NCBI GenBank assembly: GCA_022841325.1
Contig: JALHRS010000004.1
Location: 21,011-85,010 of the forward strand
Source: Lysobacterales bacterium
GTDB lineage: Bacteria; Pseudomonadota; Gammaproteobacteria; Xanthomonadales; SZUA-5
Direction of reading: 5' to 3'
Length of the DNA stretch: 64,000 bases
Made by a program: the position numbers and the translations under genes. Below are positions 53,572 through 61,533 of the stretch, piece after piece. Position 1 is the stretch's first letter. Each line of letters opens with the position of its first letter. The notes beneath the pieces were generated by a model. That model was not told where the DNA came from. It made no database searches and saw nothing but the letters and a program-made list of their open reading frames with translations.

Positions 53572-53760
53572 CGGTTTCTCGTTGCCGTGGTTCTGCGCCA
53601 AACGTGGCGCCTCGTCTGTCGTAGGTCATCTGCGCTTGCGCCAGGTGACGCTGGTGTCTGGCTCCGCCCGGAAACCGGCGCTTCGCCGGGTCACGTAGCC
53701 CGCAGCGCGGCCAACGTGACCTACGGGCCTGGGGGTTCGGTTGTACTGGAACCGCCACCC

Positions 53761-53826
53761 GTGGGAGCGGGCTCTGCCCGCGATCCGGGGGTCAGCAGGA
53801 GCATCGCGGGCAGAGCCCGCTCCCAC
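53761..53826. repeat. Perfect REP-type inverted repeat
   Basis: Arms of 24 bases (53761-53784 and 53803-53826) are exact complements, starting GTGGGAGCGGGCTCTGCC, with an 18-base loop. It lies between the TPR gene and the receptor gene and may affect mRNA stability or act as a partial terminator. A second short hairpin-like sequence (CACGTAGCCCGC ... CGTGACCTACG) lies just before it. Confidence 0.8.
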
Positions 53827-53838
53827 AGGAGCCGGGCC

Positions 53839-55047
53839 TCAAACACAACGCCAGCGCTCGGCCGCGCAGTCCTGCATGGACTGCCGCAATTCGGTGGCCT
53901 TGCGGAACAGATCGGGCTTGGTCAGCTTGGCCAGATGGGTCTCGGCGGCGGCGAAATCGCCTTCCTTGAACAGGGCATAGGCCAGCGCGTAGCGCACGTC
54001 TTCGTCTTCCAGCAGACGGGTGCGCGTCAGCGCCAGTTCCATGCCGCGGACTTCGGCAAAACGGCCCAGCTCGATCAATATTCCGAGGCGCTGCTTCAGC
54101 TTCAGCGGCTGGTCTTCGATCTGTGCATTCACCGCCAGCGCCCGTGCATAGAGTTTGGCGCGGCGGAACAACTCGGCGGCTTCCGGCTTCAGCGTGGGAT
54201 CGCTCAAGCTGGCGCGATACATGAGCTCACCCGCAGCCAGCGGTTCGCCCTTTTCCAGATAGGTTGCAGCCAGCACCTTGACCACATTCAGGCTGGCCGG
54301 AAACTTCAGCCTGGCCGATTCCAGAAACAGCAGCGCACCCTCGAACTGGCGGGCACGCTTCAGCGCGTTGCCGATGGCCACGTAATCCTCTTCCTTGCCC
54401 TCGGCCACGGCCAGGTACTGCTGCCCGCGAGCAGCCGCTTCCTGGTACAGGCCCAGTTCCATCAGAAAGAAGACCTCGCGCCTCAGGAACTGCGTATTGG
54501 CCGGAAAGCGCCGAGCGCCATCGGCCAGCACCGCAAAAGCCCGGGCGTGATCCTTGCGCAGCCAGTGCGCCTGCGCCCGCATCAGAAACACCGGCGCCAG
54601 CGTGTCGAAAGCCGCACCGGCGCGGTCCAGCGTCTGCAGCACATCGGCGTAGCGTTCCAGCCCGAACTGCGCCTGCGCCAGATACAGATAAATGGTCGGC
54701 TCCGATTGCCCCGCCGCAATGGCCTTCTCGAAGGCAGCGACCGCCGCCTCCGGCTGTTGCTGGTTCAAGGCAATCAGCCCGCCCAGCGTGTGGTACTTGA
54801 TCGCATCGAGTTCAGGATCCGCGGCATCCACCCTGGCGTACTCGATCGCGGCCTTGTCGTAGTTGCCGTCGGAGGCCAGGACTGCGGCCAATTCCAGGTA
54901 ATTGGGCTCATCCGTGGCGCCGAGACAAGCAGGGGGAAAAAGGAAAATGGAAAAAGGAAAAAGGGAAAGCCAGAGCGCGGCAAGAACTGACCTCGCGCCA
55001 AGCCGCTCTTCCCTTTTCCCTTTTCCCTTTTCCATTTTCCTGCTCAT
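53839..55047 (-). CDS. Exported TPR protein of the TonB2/TtpC operon
   Basis: This 402-residue protein is rich in TPR-like helix pairs (about 50-390: DAIKYHTLGGLIALNQQQPE; AAVAAFEKAIAAGQSEPTIY; YALAYALFKEGDFAAAETHL). It occupies the place of the TPR protein found at the end of Vibrio TtpC-type tonB2 operons. The start overlaps the tonB2 stop by four bases. The N-terminus is unusual: a heptamer array encodes the basic segment KMEKGKGKREE, and the inverted array encodes the hydrophobic core LFPFSIFLFPPA of the signal peptide (54930-55043). Cleavage is probably near CLGA. A periplasmic location is inferred. Confidence 0.88.
   Translation of the reverse strand: MSRKMEKGKGKREERLGARSVLAALWLSLFPFSIFLFPPACLGATDEPNYLELAAVLASDGNYDKAAIEYARVDAADPELDAIKYHTLGGLIALNQQQPEAAVAAFEKAIAAGQSEPTIYLYLAQAQFGLERYADVLQTLDRAGAAFDTLAPVFLMRAQAHWLRKDHARAFAVLADGARRFPANTQFLRREVFFLMELGLYQEAAARGQQYLAVAEGKEEDYVAIGNALKRARQFEGALLFLESARLKFPASLNVVKVLAATYLEKGEPLAAGELMYRASLSDPTLKPEAAELFRRAKLYARALAVNAQIEDQPLKLKQRLGILIELGRFAEVRGMELALTRTRLLEDEDVRYALAYALFKEGDFAAAETHLAKLTKPDLFRKATELRQSMQDCAAERWRCV
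54930..55043. repeat. Heptamer-bounded palindrome E, inside a coding start
   Basis: The right arm 55004-55043 (TTTTCCC units) and the left arm 54930-54969 (GGAAAAA units) are inverse complements. They flank about 34 bases that contain the GCCGCTCTTCCC border seen in the other elements. Both arms lie within the first 40 codons of the TPR gene, so its mRNA could fold into a long hairpin that starts at the initiation codon. Confidence 0.8.
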
Positions 55048-55682
55048 GACAGATCAAACCTCACCCGCTGCGTGGCCCACACGCGTACGGCTTGTCCCTG
55101 GTACTGGGCGGGTTCGAATTTCCAGCTCTTGACGCCGGCTTCGGCGGCGGCTTCGAAGACGCCGGCCGGCTGGGATTCGAGCACCTTGACGCGTTCGACC
55201 TGACCGGTCGGGCTGATCAGCACGCTCAGCAGTACATAGCCTTCGACGCCCTGAGCCTTGGCGCGCAGCGGGTAGGGGATGGCGCTCTGCACCATCGGTC
55301 GCGGTGGCACATCGACCGAGGAATCGGTCATGACCACGTCCTTGCCGTCACCGAGCAGATTGCCGCCCAGCGCCGAGAGGTCTTCGGATTCGTACTGCGG
55401 CAGACCGAAATCGAGGCCTGCCAGCGCCGAGCCCAGGTTGGCCGACGGCGGCGCCGGTGCCCGCTTGGGCTGACGCTTGGGCGGCTCGCGCTTTTGCACC
55501 TCACGCTTGGGCTTGGGCTTCTCCTTTTTCTCGGCCACGATCTGCGAGATCGCGGTACCCGATTCGCCGCCTTTCAGATCGATCTTGCGGTTCATCCAGA
55601 TGATCGAGGTCGAGACCAGCAGCAGTCCGATGACCATGCTGAGCAGCGCGGCGCTGAGGCGACGGGAGCGCGAGGCGATCAT
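55044..55682 (-). CDS. tonB2: Energy transducer TonB (TonB2 type)
   Basis: The gene encodes 212 residues. ATG 55682 is preceded by AAGGA; an upstream ATG at 55721 would add a heptamer-derived leader. An N-terminal membrane anchor (LSAALLSMVIGLLLVSTSII, about 8-28) is followed by a Lys/Pro/Arg-rich linker (KPKREVQKREPPKRQPKR). The C-terminal TonB domain (about 130-212) has PLRAKAQGVEGYVLLSVLIS and a final VRFDL strand. The short length fits the TonB2 class. It lies downstream of exbD2, separated by repeat element F, and overlaps the TPR gene by four bases. It would couple the inner-membrane proton channel to the receptor at 50404-53571. Confidence 0.9.
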   Translation of the reverse strand: MIASRSRRLSAALLSMVIGLLLVSTSIIWMNRKIDLKGGESGTAISQIVAEKKEKPKPKREVQKREPPKRQPKRAPAPPSANLGSALAGLDFGLPQYESEDLSALGGNLLGDGKDVVMTDSSVDVPPRPMVQSAIPYPLRAKAQGVEGYVLLSVLISPTGQVERVKVLESQPAGVFEAAAEAGVKSWKFEPAQYQGQAVRVWATQRVRFDLS

Positions 55683-55698
55683 GGCTGTGTCCTTGGGA

Positions 55699-55800
55699 CG
55701 GGGGCACGGGGCACGGGGCACGGGGCACGGGAAAAGCGGCGCAACGCTGCGAGGTGCGCTTGTGCTCTTCCCGTGCCCCGTGCCCCCTGCCCCGTTCCCC
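55699..55800. repeat. Heptamer-bounded palindrome F, between exbD2 and tonB2
   Basis: The left arm (about 55700-55731) has about four GGGGCAC units and the right arm (about 55767-55800) carries CCCCGTG and CCCCTGC units in inverse sense. The bases next to the arms (GAAAAGCGG and GTGCTCTTCCC) match the borders of the other elements. It fills the only long gap inside the operon. Confidence 0.8.
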
Positions 55801-55808
55801 TCTTCATC

Positions 55809-56225
55809 TCACCCTTCCCCAGCCTCAACCGAGGTCGCCACGCCGATATCCTCGGCGCCGGCGAGGCGGGCCTGATCGACGACTTCGACCAGGCGGCCGG
55901 ACGGCACCAGTTCGTCGGTGACCACCAGCACGCTCTTGCTGGTCATGCCCTTGACCTGGTCACGGATGCGGCTCTGCAGGGTCCAGATCTGTACCGGCTC
56001 GCCGTCGATGTAGGTCTGACCCTGCTTGTCGATGTAGATCCGCACGGCCTTGGTCGAAGCCACCTGCGTGGCGGTGGCGCCGGGGCGGTCGATATCGACC
56101 TTCATGTCCTTGACGAAGGTGGTGCTGACCATGAAGAAGATCAGCAGGATGAAGGTCATGTCGATCATCGGGGTCAGATCGACACCGCCTTCGGCGGGCT
56201 TGTCCTGGTGACGGCGAAAACTCAT
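55809..56225 (-). CDS. exbD2: Biopolymer transport protein ExbD (ExbD2)
   Basis: This 138-residue protein has one membrane segment (MIDMTFILLIFFMVSTTFV), with the essential Asp in LTPMIDMTF. The periplasmic domain ends with TDELVPSGRLVEVVDQARLAG, as usual for ExbD/TolR. The start at 56225 has CGGAGA eight bases upstream and overlaps the exbB2 stop by four bases. With ExbB2 and TtpC it forms the proton-driven motor of the TonB2 system. Confidence 0.95.
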   Translation of the reverse strand: MSFRRHQDKPAEGGVDLTPMIDMTFILLIFFMVSTTFVKDMKVDIDRPGATATQVASTKAVRIYIDKQGQTYIDGEPVQIWTLQSRIRDQVKGMTSKSVLVVTDELVPSGRLVEVVDQARLAGAEDIGVATSVEAGEG

Positions 56226-56857
56226 GGCTGGATCTCCGGGCGCGCCGGTGACAGCGAGCACAAGATGTCTTTGATCTGGGCAAGATCGTGTTCGATCTGG
56301 CGCTGACGCCGATCGAGCACGCTCTTGACGATGTAGCCGGGCACCGCCACCACCAGCCCCATCTGGGTGGTGAACAGCGCGGTGGCGATACCGCCGGCGA
56401 TGCCGCCGGTCTGGCTGAACAGGGTCATGTCGCTGAGCGAATTGAAGGTTTCGATCATGCCGATCACGGTGCCGAGCAGCCCCAGCAGCGGAGCGATGGC
56501 AACAATGGTCGACACCACCATCGCGTAGCGCTTGATCTCGCTCTGATAACTCCCGAAGGCCTCGTCCAGGCGCTCGCGCAGATAGGGCTTGCGCTCAGCC
56601 CACAGGGCCACGCCCTGATGGACCGCGGTATCGACGATGCCCTTGAGCACCCGCGGCTTGTCGCGCAGGCGATTGTTGATCAGCACACGCACGCTCTTGG
56701 CGCCGCCACGATTGAGCGTGACCCAGCGCCAGCCGATGGCGAACCACAGCACCACCACACACAGCACCAGCGGCGGCATCACCAGCCCGCCGTTCTGCAG
56801 GTAGGCGCCGATGGCCTCGGCGGCGCTGCCTACGCTATGGACGCGGTCGCCGATCAT
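56222..56857 (-). CDS. exbB2: MotA/TolQ/ExbB proton channel protein (ExbB2)
   Basis: This 211-residue protein has three membrane segments: about 25-45 (LVMPPLVLCVVVLWFAIGW), about 118-140 (VSTIVAIAPLLGLLGTVIGM) and about 160-182 (GIATALFTTQMGLVVAVPGY). The GLLGTVIGMIETF block is the ExbB/TolQ signature. The start at 56857 follows the ttpC stop by seven bases. The size and the neighbouring TtpC match ExbB2 of Vibrio-type tonB2 operons. Confidence 0.95.
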   Translation of the reverse strand: MIGDRVHSVGSAAEAIGAYLQNGGLVMPPLVLCVVVLWFAIGWRWVTLNRGGAKSVRVLINNRLRDKPRVLKGIVDTAVHQGVALWAERKPYLRERLDEAFGSYQSEIKRYAMVVSTIVAIAPLLGLLGTVIGMIETFNSLSDMTLFSQTGGIAGGIATALFTTQMGLVVAVPGYIVKSVLDRRQRQIEHDLAQIKDILCSLSPARPEIQP

Positions 56858-56864
56858 GGGGCTC

Positions 56865-58292
56865 TCAAGCCGCCTTCGCCGAGAGCGTGCTGTCGCGTCG
56901 CTCCTGGTACATGTTGATGACCTTGATCGCGCCCTGCTCCATGTCGTCCTTGATGCGCTCGGCCCAGCCCGACAGCAGGTTGCCAAGCAGCAGACAGGGA
57001 ATGGCGACGATCAGGCCGAGCTCGGTGGTCACCAGTGCGGTGGCGATGCCGCCGGCCAGCAGCTTGGGATCGCTGGTGCCGAATTCGGTGATGACATCGA
57101 AGGTCTGGATCATGCCGGTCACGGTGCCGAGCAGACCCAGCAATGGCGCCACCGCTGCGACCATCAGGATGATCGAACCGAAGCGGTTGAGGCGAGTGCT
57201 CTCGTGCAGGATAGCCTCGGAGATGATGTCTTCCAGATGCTCGCGCTCGCGCTCGATATTGCGCAGCGCGGCGGTGACCACACGGGCGGCCGAGCCCTTG
57301 CGCTGCTTGACCGCATCGATGGCTTCGGCGGCGCGATGCTGGCGCACCAGCGGCGCTGCGGCGGCAATGGTCGGTTGCACGGCGGCACCGGCCTGAGACA
57401 GGAAAATCGCGCGCAGCAGCACCAGCACCATGGCAATGGCACCCAGCGCCAGGATCACGTAGCCGATCGGGCCGCCCTTGGCAACTTCGCCGCTGACCGT
57501 CTTCTTCTCCGGTTCGGCGATGGCCGAGGCGGCGCTCTCGAACACGAACACCGGCAAGACGGCAGGCTGCTGACCCGCCGCCAGCGCCTCGGCGATCTCG
57601 GCCGAGGGCTCGCGCCAGAGCTTGAACTGCCCGCCGCCGGCCGGCACCAGCGCGCCTGCGCCCTGATCACTGATGCCGTAGACGGCGATATTGCCCAGCC
57701 GCAGCAGCGTGCCTTCGACCTGGGTGCCATCGGCGAGGAAGAAGTTGCCGCTCTCCTTGCGCACGCTAGACAACTCGCCCAGCTTGCGGTCGGCGGCGGC
57801 GAACATCTGCGCGGTCTTGTCGCCATCGGCCAGCGCCGCAAAGGGCTCCGACTTCATCAGCTCGATGCCATAGCCTTCCAGCGTCGCGCTGGCCTGGGCG
57901 AAAGTGGCGGCCAGCAGATTGCTGGTCTCTTCGTTGTTGATGGCGGCTTCTTCGGCCAGATTCGATTCTTCGGCCAGTCGGCTGGTTTCGTTGTCCAGTG
58001 CCAGCACCCGCGATTCGAGCGCGGCGATTTCCGAGTTCAGCGTTGCCCGCTGCTGCGCCGAGCTGCGCTGCATCTGCTGCAACTGCGCAGCCAGCTCGCG
58101 CTTCTGCGCCGACAGGAAGGCGAATTCCTTGCGATAGGCTTCATCCACCGACACCGGCTTGGCCGCCGGCAGCGTCGGCGCAGCGGCTGCTGCCGGCGTG
58201 GCTGCGACCGCAGTCGCCTCCGGCTCTTGCGCGGACACGCTGCCGGCGATCAGCAGGCACAGCGCCATCAGACAGAACTTCGCGCGCTTCAT
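56865..58292 (-). CDS. ttpC: TtpC-like MotA/TolQ/ExbB protein with periplasmic coiled coil
   Basis: The gene encodes 475 residues with GGAGGT before the start. A signal peptide (LMALCLLIAGSVSAQE) is followed by a coiled coil (about 50-115), with QKRELAAQLQQMQRSSAQQR and NSEIAALESRVLALDNETSR, and a beta-rich part. The membrane part (about 275-455) has GYVILALGAIAMVLVLL, then LMVAAVAPLLGLLGTVTGM and GIATALVTTELGLIVAIPCL. The extended periplasmic N-terminus distinguishes TtpC from ordinary ExbB. TtpC is required with TonB2/ExbB2/ExbD2 in Vibrio. The start overlaps the upstream DUF3450 gene by four bases. Confidence 0.9.
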   Translation of the reverse strand: MKRAKFCLMALCLLIAGSVSAQEPEATAVAATPAAAAAPTLPAAKPVSVDEAYRKEFAFLSAQKRELAAQLQQMQRSSAQQRATLNSEIAALESRVLALDNETSRLAEESNLAEEAAINNEETSNLLAATFAQASATLEGYGIELMKSEPFAALADGDKTAQMFAAADRKLGELSSVRKESGNFFLADGTQVEGTLLRLGNIAVYGISDQGAGALVPAGGGQFKLWREPSAEIAEALAAGQQPAVLPVFVFESAASAIAEPEKKTVSGEVAKGGPIGYVILALGAIAMVLVLLRAIFLSQAGAAVQPTIAAAAPLVRQHRAAEAIDAVKQRKGSAARVVTAALRNIEREREHLEDIISEAILHESTRLNRFGSIILMVAAVAPLLGLLGTVTGMIQTFDVITEFGTSDPKLLAGGIATALVTTELGLIVAIPCLLLGNLLSGWAERIKDDMEQGAIKVINMYQERRDSTLSAKAA

Positions 58293-59068
58293 TGCACACC
58301 TCCGGCCAGCGCATTGGGCAGTTCGAACCAGCCCTGGCGGATCTGCTTGCCGAGGGCATCAAAGTAAGCGAGCACGCGCTTCTGGTCGGCGGGATCGGTC
58401 AACACCTCGAAACGCCAGTCGCCGCCGCCCGCCCTGGCCATGCCGACCCGGCCGTCGCTGAGGCGGAAGAACAGCATCATCGAACCGACCTTGGCCACGT
58501 CCGCCAGGACCTCGGCGCCGTCCAGCGGGATGGTCTGGCTGTAGATGCCGTTTTCGCGGGTGATCCGGAATTCGTCTTCGTAGAAGGCCCACAGGCGGTT
58601 GGCCGCCCGCGGCGTGGCCAGCGTGCCGGATTCGATCTGGCGCCTGAGTTCGTCCAGTTCCGCCAGCCTTTCGGCCTGCTTGAAGGGCAGGCCGGCGGCG
58701 ATGCGCTGACGCAGCTGCTGCAGCGCGCTCATCAACACCGGCTTGAGCGCATCGCCAGCAACGCCGGCCGACGCGGCTTCGGCTTGCTTCTTGGCCAGAT
58801 CCTCACGCAGCTTGCGCGCGTTCAGTTCCGCGCGGTTGACGCCGGCTTGCAGTTCGGCCTTCTGCGCCGACAGCGCCGCCAACTGGGTGCGCGTTTCCAG
58901 GCGCGTCAGTTCCACGTCGTTGTTGAGCTGCTCGACCTCCGAGCGCAGCTTGATCAATGACTCGGCAAGAGCACCGGGAGTAGCGCCCGACTGGGCCGAC
59001 ACAGGGACAGTGACAAACAGCAAGGTGCACGCAGCGGCGATGCACATGCGCATGGGCATAGGGTTCAT
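58289..59068 (-). CDS. DUF3450 family periplasmic protein
   Basis: This 259-residue protein has a signal peptide (AACTLLFVTVPVSAQS). Residues about 35-95 are coiled coil (LIKLRSEVEQLNNDVELTRL, AQKAELQAGVNRAELNARKL). The rest is the DUF3450 core: RIAAGLPFKQAERLAELDEL, RLWAFYEDEFRITRENGIYS, MLFFRLSDGRVGMA and a C-terminal LGKQIRQGWFELP. The family is always found as the first gene of TtpC-type TonB operons. Probable order of transcription here is DUF3450-ttpC-exbB2-exbD2-tonB2-TPR-receptor. Confidence 0.9.
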   Translation of the reverse strand: MNPMPMRMCIAAACTLLFVTVPVSAQSGATPGALAESLIKLRSEVEQLNNDVELTRLETRTQLAALSAQKAELQAGVNRAELNARKLREDLAKKQAEAASAGVAGDALKPVLMSALQQLRQRIAAGLPFKQAERLAELDELRRQIESGTLATPRAANRLWAFYEDEFRITRENGIYSQTIPLDGAEVLADVAKVGSMMLFFRLSDGRVGMARAGGGDWRFEVLTDPADQKRVLAYFDALGKQIRQGWFELPNALAGGVQ

Positions 59069-59362
59069 GACGCAGACCGAGAGCGCTTGGAAAAAGCGAT
59101 GAGCTCAGTCTAGGAAGGGTTTGTGACCGCCATGTTGCAGCGTCATCATCTATCGGTCCCTGGGCGGGTCGGAATGACCAGACCGTTTTAGTGGCGGCCC
59201 GCGTACGCCCGAGACTGCGTGTTCATTGTTCATGGCCCATCATTGACGCTCCATGCCACGCCATCCGTGTGACCGCGCCTGGTCTTTGCTTGTCAGGTTC
59301 TTCCGGGACCGTCCCGCACCGACTCCGCCTGTACCCCCACCCGAACCAGGAATCCCAATCCG

Positions 59363-59926
59363 ATGAAATCAAACTCCACCCTGTGCCTGCTCGGACTCGT
59401 CGCCGCACTGAGCTGCAACATCGCTACAGCCAGCAACTGGGAGACCAGTGGCTATACCGGTCTCGGCTATGTCGATGAAAGCGGGATCGATGACCAGTCC
59501 TTCTCCAGCAGCAGTTCCCTGGTCTATCGCTTCAACGACACCCTCGGCGTGGAGGGCGGCTACACCCGCTTCGGCGACTTCAAGGACAATTTCGACGTGA
59601 CCGGCGGTCGCGCCAGCGCCGAGGTCGGGATCGACGGTTTCACCCTGGGCTTGAATGCGCTGATCAACACCAGCGATTCCTGGTACCTGACCGGGCGCAT
59701 CGGATTCTGGGCCTGGGATGCTGATTTCAAGCTCAGCGTCCCCGGCACTGCCACGCTCAGGGATAGCGACAGCGGTACCGACCTCTACGCCGGTGCCGGC
59801 TTCGGATACAACTTCACGGAGCGTTTTGGCGCAGGTTTGGGTGCTACCTACTACAGCGTCGATGTCGGCGGCTCGAACACCGGCGTCTACATCGTCGGAT
59901 TGAACACCCACTATTCGTTCAAGTAA
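59363..59926 (+). CDS. Small outer-membrane beta-barrel protein
   Basis: This 187-residue protein has a signal peptide (LGLVAALSCNIATAS) followed by a barrel of about eight strands with alternating aromatic residues (YTGLGYVDES, LGVEGGYTRFGDF, FTLGLNALINTSDSWYLTGR, DLYAGAGFGYNFTERF) and a final YIVGLNTHYSFK with terminal Phe before the last Lys. It resembles OmpA-like or OmpW-like small porins. The substrate is unknown. A GC-rich hairpin follows at 59938. It is divergent from the DUF3450 operon, with 294 bp between; no clear promoter pair was identified there. Confidence 0.8.
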   Translation: MKSNSTLCLLGLVAALSCNIATASNWETSGYTGLGYVDESGIDDQSFSSSSSLVYRFNDTLGVEGGYTRFGDFKDNFDVTGGRASAEVGIDGFTLGLNALINTSDSWYLTGRIGFWAWDADFKLSVPGTATLRDSDSGTDLYAGAGFGYNFTERFGAGLGATYYSVDVGGSNTGVYIVGLNTHYSFK

Positions 59927-59937
59927 GCCAGAAACAA

Positions 59938-59963
59938 CTCGGGCCGGCGATTGCCGGCCCGAG
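59938..59963 (+). terminator. GC-rich hairpin after the small barrel gene
   Basis: Perfect 11-base arms (CTCGGGCCGGC and its complement) enclose the loop GATT, 11 bp after the stop at 59926. No T tract follows, so it may be a weak terminator or act on both strands; the convergent gene ends at 60024. Confidence 0.6.
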
Positions 59964-60023
59964 GGGTGAGGTTGCTGCAGCGCAGCCCATTGCGGAACTG
60001 CGCGCTCTATGCCGCGTCGCCGA

Positions 60024-61337
60024 TCAGAACTCCATGCGCAGGCCGAGGTTGAGCTGCTCCTGGGTGTAACGGCTTTCGGCGAAATTGCGGCGATAGCTGA
60101 AGAACCCCGACCAGCCATTGGCCCACTGCGCACTCATACCCAGAGCGGCGCTGCCGTAGCTGTTGTCTTCCGCATCCGCCACCATCAGGAAGTCGACTGC
60201 GCTCAGATTGACGTTGGCCGACAGATCACCGGTGTAGCGCACGCTGGCCGGTTCGTTGTTGGCGCCATTCACCTGGATCAGCGACAGATCGACGAAGGGC
60301 AGATAGACGCCATTGCTGCCACTGAGGGCGTAGGCCGCGCGCAGGCCGAGCGCCGTGCGATTGAAGGACTCGTCGATAGGCGCCACCTGCAGTGCCCAGC
60401 CGCCACCGTTGGCCGTGGGATTGCGCGAGATCTCGGTGTAGCCATCGCTGTCGGCCTTGACCAGCTCCACCCGCAGATAGGGATTGAAGCTGGCGGCGCC
60501 GCGATTCACCTGGAAACCGGCGGTCAATGCCAGCAGGCGTTCGTCACTGTCGAAGTCGGCATCGAAACTCTGATCCACGGACGAACTGCCCAGACCATAG
60601 GCAATGCGTCGCACCTGGTCCTGCTCGCGTCGATTGAAGCTCAGCAGGGAATCCAGATAGAAGCCGTTCTCGGCCTGCCAGCCGGCGAACAGGTTGAAGC
60701 CGGTTTCGCGCGTATCCAGCTTGCCCGAGGCGCCGGTGTAATCGAGGTTGCTGCGGCCGAAACTGATCGCCGCGCCGACATGGGAATTCGGGCTGGTACG
60801 CAAATCCACGCCCACCGTGGCGGCATTGCCATCACTGCTGAAACCGTCTTCGTTGGTGCTGCGGTCGCGGTCGTTCTGATCGAAACGGGCATTGACGAAC
60901 AACGACCAGTCGGCGCCGTCACCGTCGCCGGACAGGCTCATCGCCACCACCGAGGGGTCGGCAGACATCAATGCGGCCCAGCCGGGGCCACTGCCACTCG
61001 GCGCCACAGGCACCAGACCGGCCTTGCCCAGACCGGAGCGATCCAGCGGGATGGTGGCGTTGTCTGCGGTGATTTGCGACAGCGCATTGCGGACCGCCGT
61101 ATCCATTGCCGGGTCGGCACCGAAGGCCGCGCCCACCAGCGTATTGCAGTCACTCTGCAGTCGCGCCGTCAGCCGATTGCCGGCAAAACACAGCGTGCCA
61201 ATGGCCCGGGCGTTGTTCAGGGCCGTCGCCGAATTGGCAAACTGACTCAGCCGATCCACGGCTGGATTCTGTGCGTGGGCCACCGAACCGAATGCCAGCA
61301 AACCCAATGCAAGCCATGTTGTGCTCTTGTGATGCAT
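60024..61337 (-). CDS. Autotransporter-type outer-membrane beta-barrel protein
   Basis: The gene encodes 437 residues. The start at 61337 has GGAGG seven bases upstream and precedes a signal peptide (LALGLLAFGSVAHAQ); longer in-frame starts run into the tRNA-linked repeats. A short N-terminal passenger (about 24-130, with two Cys) is followed by a barrel of about 300 residues: DWSLFVNARFDQNDRDR, GFNLFAGWQAENGFYL, FNPYLRVELVKADS, WSGFFSYRRNFAES and LNLGLRMEF with a terminal Phe. This matches the autotransporter beta-domain. The passenger is too short for a classical secreted domain, so it may act as a porin or surface sensor. Confidence 0.85.
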   Translation of the reverse strand: MHHKSTTWLALGLLAFGSVAHAQNPAVDRLSQFANSATALNNARAIGTLCFAGNRLTARLQSDCNTLVGAAFGADPAMDTAVRNALSQITADNATIPLDRSGLGKAGLVPVAPSGSGPGWAALMSADPSVVAMSLSGDGDGADWSLFVNARFDQNDRDRSTNEDGFSSDGNAATVGVDLRTSPNSHVGAAISFGRSNLDYTGASGKLDTRETGFNLFAGWQAENGFYLDSLLSFNRREQDQVRRIAYGLGSSSVDQSFDADFDSDERLLALTAGFQVNRGAASFNPYLRVELVKADSDGYTEISRNPTANGGGWALQVAPIDESFNRTALGLRAAYALSGSNGVYLPFVDLSLIQVNGANNEPASVRYTGDLSANVNLSAVDFLMVADAEDNSYGSAALGMSAQWANGWSGFFSYRRNFAESRYTQEQLNLGLRMEF

Positions 61338-61533
61338 ATCGCCTCCGTCCCCGGTCAACGCGAATCGTGCGCAATCAGCGCCCAGTCTAACCCCTTGTGA
61401 AGTTTTCGTAAGCCTTGGATTCACATTGCACGCACATTCCGACCCATGCCGGTGCCCCGTGCAAGCCCGGAATCCGGCGTACACCATCGTGGCGCCTTCG
61501 CGTATGCTTCGCGCCCCGCGAGGGGGAAGTCTC

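Noticed and set aside
56811..58367. A 518-codon plus-strand open frame opposite ttpC.
   Set aside because: The TtpC/ExbB signatures on the minus strand are unambiguous.
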